From: CAYNWT01 sp964450955
GTDB lineage: Bacteria; Planctomycetota; Planctomycetia; Planctomycetales; Planctomycetaceae
Direction: 5' to 3'
Length of the DNA: 37,646 nucleotides
Assembly: GCA_964450955.1 (NCBI GenBank)
Contig: CAYVFI010000051.1
Coordinates: 1 to 37,646 of the forward strand
Positions 33,494-37,646 of this stretch are shown in pieces. The number at the start of each line of letters is the position of its first letter. Position 1 is the stretch's first letter. The notes beneath the pieces are model-generated. The model was given only the letters and a program-made list of their open reading frames with translations, did no database searches and was not told where the DNA came from. Position numbers and translations under genes: made by a program.

Positions 33494-35230
33494 CTAGTAG
33501 ATGTCGGGCGCTCTGTCGCGGCTGCCGTCGGCGTGTAGGAACCGGAAGTCGCAGCCGTGATTCGCCTGCGTGGTTTCGTCGAAGTACAGCTTCCCGTAGC
33601 CGCGAGTGAATTTTGATTCGGGCTGAACCCACGCCGCTTTGCGTTTGGCGAGTTCTTCTTCGCTGACTTCCAGCGTGAGCCTTCGGTTCTCAACGTCCAG
33701 GCAAATCATGTCGCCGTCTTTGACCAGCGCCAGTGGCCCGCCAACAAACGATTCGGGAGACACGTGCAGCACGCAGGCTCCATAGCTGGTCCCGCTCATT
33801 CGAGCATCAGAAATTCGAACCATGTCGCGCACGCCCTGTTCCAGCAGATATTTTGGAATTGGCAGCATGCCCCACTCTGGAATCCCCGGTGCGCCCAGTG
33901 GTCCGGCGTTTTGAAGGACGATGACATGGTCGGCGGTGATGCCCAGACACGGTTCGTGGATGCGGGCTTTGAGTTCAGCGTAGTTTTCGAAAACAACCGC
34001 CGGACCGCGGTGTTGAAGTAGTTGAGATTCGGCGGCGGCGGGTTTGATGACACAGCCGTCAGGCGACAGATTGCCGCGCAGGACGGCCAGGCTGCCTTTG
34101 TCGCATACGGCATTGTCGCGTTTGCGAATCACATCTTCGTTATGAATCTCGCCGCCTTCAATGGCGTCGGCCAGTGTGGTTCCGGCGACGTTAATGGCGT
34201 CGGTTTGCAGCAGGTCTTGAATCTGAACCAACAGTGCCTGCAAGCCGCCGGCGTCGTAGAAGTCGGCCATGATGTACTTGCCGGTTGGTCTAAGGTTCGC
34301 CAGAACCGGCGTCACCTGTGAAATTTCATCAAACCGTTCCAGCGTGAGCGGCACTTCGGCTCGTCCCGCCATCGCCATCAAGTGTACGATGGCGTTGGTT
34401 GAACCTCCAATCGCCATCAACGCGGTGATGGCGTTGTCGAATGCCTTTTGGTTCATGATTGTGCCGGGGAGAACATCGTACCAGGCCAGTTCGACAGCTT
34501 GCCGTCCGGTCGCCGACGCCATGCGCGCGTGAGATGAATGTGTGGCTGGAACCGATGAGGAACCTGGTAGCGCCATTCCTAACGTTTCCGCGATGGCCGT
34601 CATGGTCGATGCGGTTCCCATGGTCATGCAGTGCCCGGGCGAAGCGGCGATGTGTCCTTCCAGTTCGCACCACGCATCGCACGATAATCGGCCGGCTCCG
34701 CGTTCGGCCCAATACTTCCAAACGTCGGTTCCGCTGCCCAGCTGATCGCCGCGGTAGCTGGTGCGATTCATAGGACCGCCCGGCATAAAGATCGCCGGCA
34801 CTCGCGCGCTAAGTGCGCCCATGAGTAGAGCGGGGGTCGTCTTGTCGCAGCCGCCCATCAGAACCGCGGCGTCGATGGGGTACGTTTTCAGAACCTCTTC
34901 AGCTTCCATCGCCAGCATGTTGCGGTAGTACATGGACGTGGGCTTCATGAACGTTTCGCTCATCCCCATCACGGGTATCTCAACAGGAAAACCGCCCGCC
35001 TGCCACACGCCGCGTTTGACTTCTTCGACACGCTGCTTGAAGTGAGCGTGACACGAAATAAGGTCGTTCCACGTGTTCAGAATCCCGATAATCGGTTTGC
35101 CTTCGAACTCTTCAGTTCCAAAGCCAGCCTGCTTCTGACGCGATCGATGGCCAAACGAACGCAGGTCATCGGGGCCAAGATATCGATAGCTGCGAAGTTG
35201 TTCAGGGCCAAGCCGGGGGTGCGAATGCAT
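33494..35230 (-). CDS. IlvD/Edd-family dehydratase, probably a sugar-acid dehydratase
   Basis: This Fe-S lyase removes water from a dihydroxy acid. The three cluster cysteines are in place: C60 (NDLISCHAHF), C128 (GGCDKTTP) and C201 (GHCMTMGTASTM). The catalytic serine region RISDARMSGTSYG is intact. At 578 residues it has full length. The N-terminal FGHRSR..AGF and the WQAGGFPVEIPVMGMSETFMKPTSMYYRN segment resemble the L-arabinonate/D-xylonate dehydratase branch more than biosynthetic IlvD. I therefore favour pentonate or similar sugar-acid dehydration over branched-chain amino acid synthesis, with moderate confidence. The ATG at 35230 fits. Confidence 0.85.
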   Translation of the reverse strand: MHSHPRLGPEQLRSYRYLGPDDLRSFGHRSRQKQAGFGTEEFEGKPIIGILNTWNDLISCHAHFKQRVEEVKRGVWQAGGFPVEIPVMGMSETFMKPTSMYYRNMLAMEAEEVLKTYPIDAAVLMGGCDKTTPALLMGALSARVPAIFMPGGPMNRTSYRGDQLGSGTDVWKYWAERGAGRLSCDAWCELEGHIAASPGHCMTMGTASTMTAIAETLGMALPGSSSVPATHSSHARMASATGRQAVELAWYDVLPGTIMNQKAFDNAITALMAIGGSTNAIVHLMAMAGRAEVPLTLERFDEISQVTPVLANLRPTGKYIMADFYDAGGLQALLVQIQDLLQTDAINVAGTTLADAIEGGEIHNEDVIRKRDNAVCDKGSLAVLRGNLSPDGCVIKPAAAESQLLQHRGPAVVFENYAELKARIHEPCLGITADHVIVLQNAGPLGAPGIPEWGMLPIPKYLLEQGVRDMVRISDARMSGTSYGACVLHVSPESFVGGPLALVKDGDMICLDVENRRLTLEVSEEELAKRKAAWVQPESKFTRGYGKLYFDETTQANHGCDFRFLHADGSRDRAPDIY

Positions 35231-35303
35231 GTCGTTCTCTACGATGTCACGGGAAGCGCAATTGCAATCCTACCGCGCGGCCCGCTGCAGAGCGATTGGC
35301 TGC

Positions 35304-35357
35304 GTCAGTTGGCTTGAAGCCGTCAGTTGGAATGAAGCCGTCACTTAGAATCAAGCC
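35304..35357. repeat. 18-bp tandem repeat, three copies
   Basis: GTCAGTTGGCTTGAAGCC (35304-35321), GTCAGTTGGAATGAAGCC (35322-35339) and GTCACTTAGAATCAAGCC (35340-35357) follow one another without gaps. It lies in the gap between the dehydratase start and the AlkD-like gene. Confidence 0.85.
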
Positions 35358-35369
35358 CTCAGGCGAAAT

Positions 35370-35399
35370 CGAACGACATGTGGCCGAACGACACGTGGC
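35370..35399. repeat. 15-bp direct repeat, two copies
   Basis: CGAACGACATGTGGC is followed immediately by CGAACGACACGTGGC, one base different. It ends four bases before the stop codon of the AlkD-like gene. Confidence 0.8.
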
Positions 35400-35402
35400 C
35401 GC

Positions 35403-36113
35403 TTAGCACTTGATTGTCTTCCGTTTCTTCCCTGCACGTCCGGCCTTCTGAACCTTCTCAATGTACGTGATGGCGTCTGGAACCTTGCAGGCAGTGCCCG
35501 ACATATCGACTTCAACTTTGCCGACTTTTTTTGCAGTGGCTATCGCCTGTTTTGTCAGCGGTGTGACGTAACTTCCCACGGCAATGACGAAGCCGTTCAT
35601 CGTATATCGCACTCGGCCATCAGCGGCGTCGAGTTCTTTTTCGATGTGTTTCAATAGATCTTTGATCTCTTTCTGATCCAGATCGGCATCATCGGTTGTC
35701 GCCACGATACCCGAATACGTGCACCAGCCTGTCGATTTGATAGCCGGCTTCTTCGCCTTGATCCACTTCGTCGCAAGCACTTTCGCGTGCTGGCTTTCGC
35801 TTGCGACCCACGCCACGGGGTACTCACTAATCATGTGCCAGCTGGCGCCTTTGGCCCATGCTTCAAGCTGCTTTTTTGTCATCTGCGAACCGTCTGCAAC
35901 GATGCCCGCCAGATATTGAGCGTCCGCGTTTGCGGTTTCGTATAACTCAAGAGCCAGTTGCTGGTTCCCTTTGATCTTCTTCGCGATAACCTTCAGATCC
36001 GCGACTTTGACGCCGAACATATTGTCCGGAGCACCGTGGCGGGCGAATGTTTTACGAGTCTGTTCTGAACCCTTCTTCCTGAGTTCCGCGAGAACCTTTT
36101 TGACCGTGTCCAT
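35403..36113 (-). CDS. DNA alkylation repair protein (AlkD-like HEAT-repeat glycosylase family)
   Basis: The 236-residue protein matches the AlkD/PF08713-type all-helical family: TRKTFARHGAPDNMFGVKVADLKVIAKKI at the start, LELYETANADAQYLAGIVADG in the middle, and the GASWHMISEYPVAWVA, RVRYTMNGFVIAVGSYV and KVEVDMSGTACKVPDAITYIEKV segments. AlkD itself excises bulky alkylated bases. The C-terminus is a Lys/Arg-rich tail. The ATG at 36113 is chosen over the longer frame: AGGACG precedes it at good spacing and the extra 26 residues have no family character. Confidence 0.85.
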   Translation of the reverse strand: MDTVKKVLAELRKKGSEQTRKTFARHGAPDNMFGVKVADLKVIAKKIKGNQQLALELYETANADAQYLAGIVADGSQMTKKQLEAWAKGASWHMISEYPVAWVASESQHAKVLATKWIKAKKPAIKSTGWCTYSGIVATTDDADLDQKEIKDLLKHIEKELDAADGRVRYTMNGFVIAVGSYVTPLTKQAIATAKKVGKVEVDMSGTACKVPDAITYIEKVQKAGRAGKKRKTIKC

Positions 36114-36256
36114 GATTGTCGTCCTGTTCGAGGTGTTCTGGATTCTATCGATTGAATCACTTTGGAAAACCGACGCTGGCGATAGAAACACCTGATTGCT
36201 CTACCCCTTGCTCACGCGTACCATCGTGGTCGCCCACACAACATTGAAGAGTCGAC

Positions 36257-36817
36257 ATGCATCGTCGCGAACACGAAATTACCAGGTTCTTCTATTCCGA
36301 AGAAACCGATCAGCCTTTTCGCACTTGTATTGACTGCGATTGCGAACTGCTGCTCGGCGACGTGCCCTACACGGTTCAAAAGGTGTTTGTTCGAGGCGAA
36401 GCTGTCTTCGAGTATGCCATGTGTGTGACCTGTGCGGAGCGGCTGCGGTCGGAACTCTCAACGGAAACCCAGTTGGCGTACCAACAGTTTCTGTTTTCAT
36501 CGGCCGACCTTTCAAACCGAATCGGTTTGGTTCGGGAACCGGACGAACACGAACTGGATGAGTGGATCGAATCGTGCATGGTTTGCCACAAGCCGCGTTC
36601 TGAGTGCTATCGGTTTTCGTTGTGCGGTTTGCTGGCCGGAGCAAAAATTCTGTTGGCTGAGTTCCCCGCTATTGTGTGCGACGACTGTGAGAAGGAACTT
36701 AGCGAACTCACGTCAAAGGAAACACGCGATCGCTGGGACCGATTCGTGGAAGAAAACTTCGATGGGCCGCCCGGTATCGAAATGGATAGCCCGTCCTCTC
36801 ACCCGATTTTGATTTGA
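36257..36817 (+). CDS. Unknown cytosolic protein with several Cys pairs
   Basis: I recognise no family for this 186-residue protein. It contains CIDCDCELL, CVTCAERL, CMVCHKPRSECY and CDDCEKEL, four cysteine clusters spread over the length. It likely binds zinc, the pairs combining into two sites. The remainder is acidic and helical (SELSTETQLAYQQFLF; LTSKETRDRWDRFVEENF). No signal peptide or membrane helix is seen. It converges with the AhpD-like gene, with only 12 bases between the two stop codons. Confidence 0.6.
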   Translation: MHRREHEITRFFYSEETDQPFRTCIDCDCELLLGDVPYTVQKVFVRGEAVFEYAMCVTCAERLRSELSTETQLAYQQFLFSSADLSNRIGLVREPDEHELDEWIESCMVCHKPRSECYRFSLCGLLAGAKILLAEFPAIVCDDCEKELSELTSKETRDRWDRFVEENFDGPPGIEMDSPSSHPILI

Positions 36818-36829
36818 ACTCGCGGCCGT

Positions 36830-37417
36830 TCATTCCGACTCACCCCAGGCCGGGACGTGGTCTTCGAGATCCACATCCAGGGCGTCGGCAACGCGATTGA
36901 TGTAGTTGAAATACCCGATTACCTGGGCGGCGTCGTGAATTGCAACATCGTCGAAACCTGCGGCTCGCAAGTCTTCGGTGTCCTGCTGCGTCATGGCTTG
37001 TGGCGTTGATGTCAGCTTATCGGCGAATCGGCATAGCGCGGCGTCCGCTGCGTCCAGATCGGCTGTGTTCCAGTCGGATGCTACGGTCTGCACACGAGCG
37101 TCAATGTGTTGCTGTTCAATCTTCCCCTCGGCGACGACTTCAACCCGGAAGTCGTGTGCATGCGCGCGAGTTCAATAGCGGCAGTCGTTTTTGGCTGAGA
37201 CCACCGTTGCCAGCATTTCACGCTGCGATCGGCTTAGTGGTGACGGGCCGTGCATGATCGCTCCGTAGAAGTCCATCGAGGCTTTCAGCACGGGCGGATT
37301 CGGGCTCATGATTCGCAGGATATTCCAAACGCGGCCAGCTCGCTGGGCCGCCGCGTCGTAAATCTGCTTTAGCAGACCGGTTGCTTTTTCCGGGTGTGTG
37401 AGTTTGATCCATGCCAT
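36830..37417 (-). CDS. AhpD-like peroxidase-related protein, probable selenoprotein (in-frame TGA as Sec82)
   Basis: This is a carboxymuconolactone-decarboxylase/AhpD-fold enzyme expected to reduce peroxides. Read through a single TGA it gives 195 residues. The N-terminal part (ATGLLKQIYDAAAQRAGRVW, NILRIMSPNPPVLKASMDFY, IMHGPSPLSRSQREMLATVVS) is typical of the 'peroxidase-related enzyme' subgroup. The C-terminal part (DAALCRFADKLTSTPQAMT, LRAAGFDDVAIHDAAQVIGYFNYINRVADAL) completes the same domain in the same frame. The TGA (37172-37174) is codon 82 in C79-R-Y-U82-T-R-A-H86, matching the AhpD CxxC-x3-H active site with Sec in place of the second Cys. A SECIS-like hairpin follows. AGGGGA lies six bases before the ATG. 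The alternative is a nonsense mutation. Sec machinery genes are not in the window. Confidence 0.82.
37127..37170 (-). promoter_or_regulatory. Candidate bacterial SECIS element
   Basis: On the coding strand a perfect 8-bp stem, ACGACTTC/GAAGTCGT (37155-37148 and 37141-37134), closes a six-base loop CGGGTT. The stem begins 16 nt and the loop 24 nt after the TGA. G is the second loop base and GGGU is exposed, as in known bacterial SECIS loops. A lower CTCG/CGAG pairing (37170-37167 with 37130-37127) can extend it. Confidence 0.7.
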
Positions 37418-37539
37418 GATTGTCCCCTGGTTTGTTGAAGGGCAAGGTGCCGACCGCCAATGGGTACTGTATGCCGATCGGATACCGATGGGCTACTTAC
37501 AGACTGCTGGTGGGTGCGATCGCCCTGTCACCTCACCCG

Positions 37540-37614
37540 TTTTTTTGGGGGGGGGGGGGGGGCGGGGGGGGGGGCCGGGGGGGGGGGGGGGGCCCCCCCC
37601 GCCCCCCCCCCCCC
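37540..37614. other. G/C homopolymer tract, likely sequencing or assembly artefact
   Basis: A T-run passes into long G-runs broken only by single C or CC, then switches to C-runs. Nothing like it occurs elsewhere in the window, and it lies within the last 110 bases. This pattern is typical of low-quality contig ends; the 32 bases beyond it should be treated with caution. Confidence 0.75.
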
Positions 37615-37646
37615 AGTTGCCCTGTTTTGGGCGCGCCAGGCGGCGG

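Noticed and set aside
36830..37417. Pseudogene interpretation of the two AhpD-like fragments
   Set aside because: There is only one disruption. It is a TGA exactly at a catalytic cysteine codon, the frame continues intact to a natural stop, and a hairpin of SECIS type follows. A random nonsense mutation would not be expected to meet all of these.

Overview
The window reads as chromosomal DNA of a planctomycete. It carries a 1410-residue secreted protein of the 'PVC-type' cytochrome/dehydrogenase family, a MauG-like di-heme peroxidase, a secreted Cys-type sulfatase, a PEP-CTERM protein, a formaldehyde-activating-enzyme homologue (C1/tetrahydromethanopterin biochemistry, typical of planctomycetes among bacteria), a small membrane protein with the planctomycete-type NPYQSP N-terminus, and many GTAG-headed REP palindromes with a REP-associated tyrosine transposase (RAYT). 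GC content is moderate. Genus cannot be fixed from the sequence alone.

Layout. 1-7.4 kb: a POT-family peptide transporter (minus), then a Fae homologue, a YdcF/ElyC-like DUF218 membrane protein, a large secreted DUF5060 glycosidase-like protein and a small ABM-fold protein (all plus). 7.6-14.9 kb: a di-heme c-type peroxidase (minus), a secreted beta-propeller-like protein and the giant ThuA / discoidin / propeller / HEAT / cytochrome c protein, which carries two in-frame REP-doublet insertions. 15-25 kb: two small unknown proteins, ATP-dependent PEP carboxykinase, a zinc-ribbon membrane protein with a long helical repeat region, a GNAT acetyltransferase, hypoxanthine phosphoribosyltransferase, MoeA, an NPYQSP protein and a sulfatase. 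25-28.6 kb: a PEP-CTERM serine-protease-like protein, a PLP decarboxylase translationally coupled to a heme-copper oxidase subunit III, and tRNA-Arg(TCG) with a clear terminator. 28.6-30.5 kb: a RAYT embedded in about 15 copies of one REP family. 30.5-33.3 kb: a feoA-feoB-small Cys-rich protein ferrous iron operon behind a Fur-box-like dyad. 33.5-37.4 kb: an IlvD/Edd sugar-acid dehydratase, an AlkD-like DNA alkylation repair protein, an unknown Cys-pair protein, and an AhpD-like peroxidase-related gene with an in-frame TGA. The last 100 bases are G/C homopolymers that look like an assembly artefact.

The strongest discovery candidate is the gene at 36830-37417 (minus). One in-frame TGA falls exactly where AhpD-family enzymes have the second cysteine of their CxxC-x3-H active site, giving C-R-Y-U-x3-H. 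A perfect 8-bp hairpin with a GGGU-containing loop starts 16 nt downstream. This is best read as a selenocysteine-containing AhpD-like protein with a bacterial SECIS, not as two ORFs or a pseudogene. Next come the REP/RAYT observations: at least three REP sequence families in one window, two REP doublets domesticated in-frame inside one secreted cytochrome gene, and REP-like GTAG motifs supplying the TAG stop codon of two genes.
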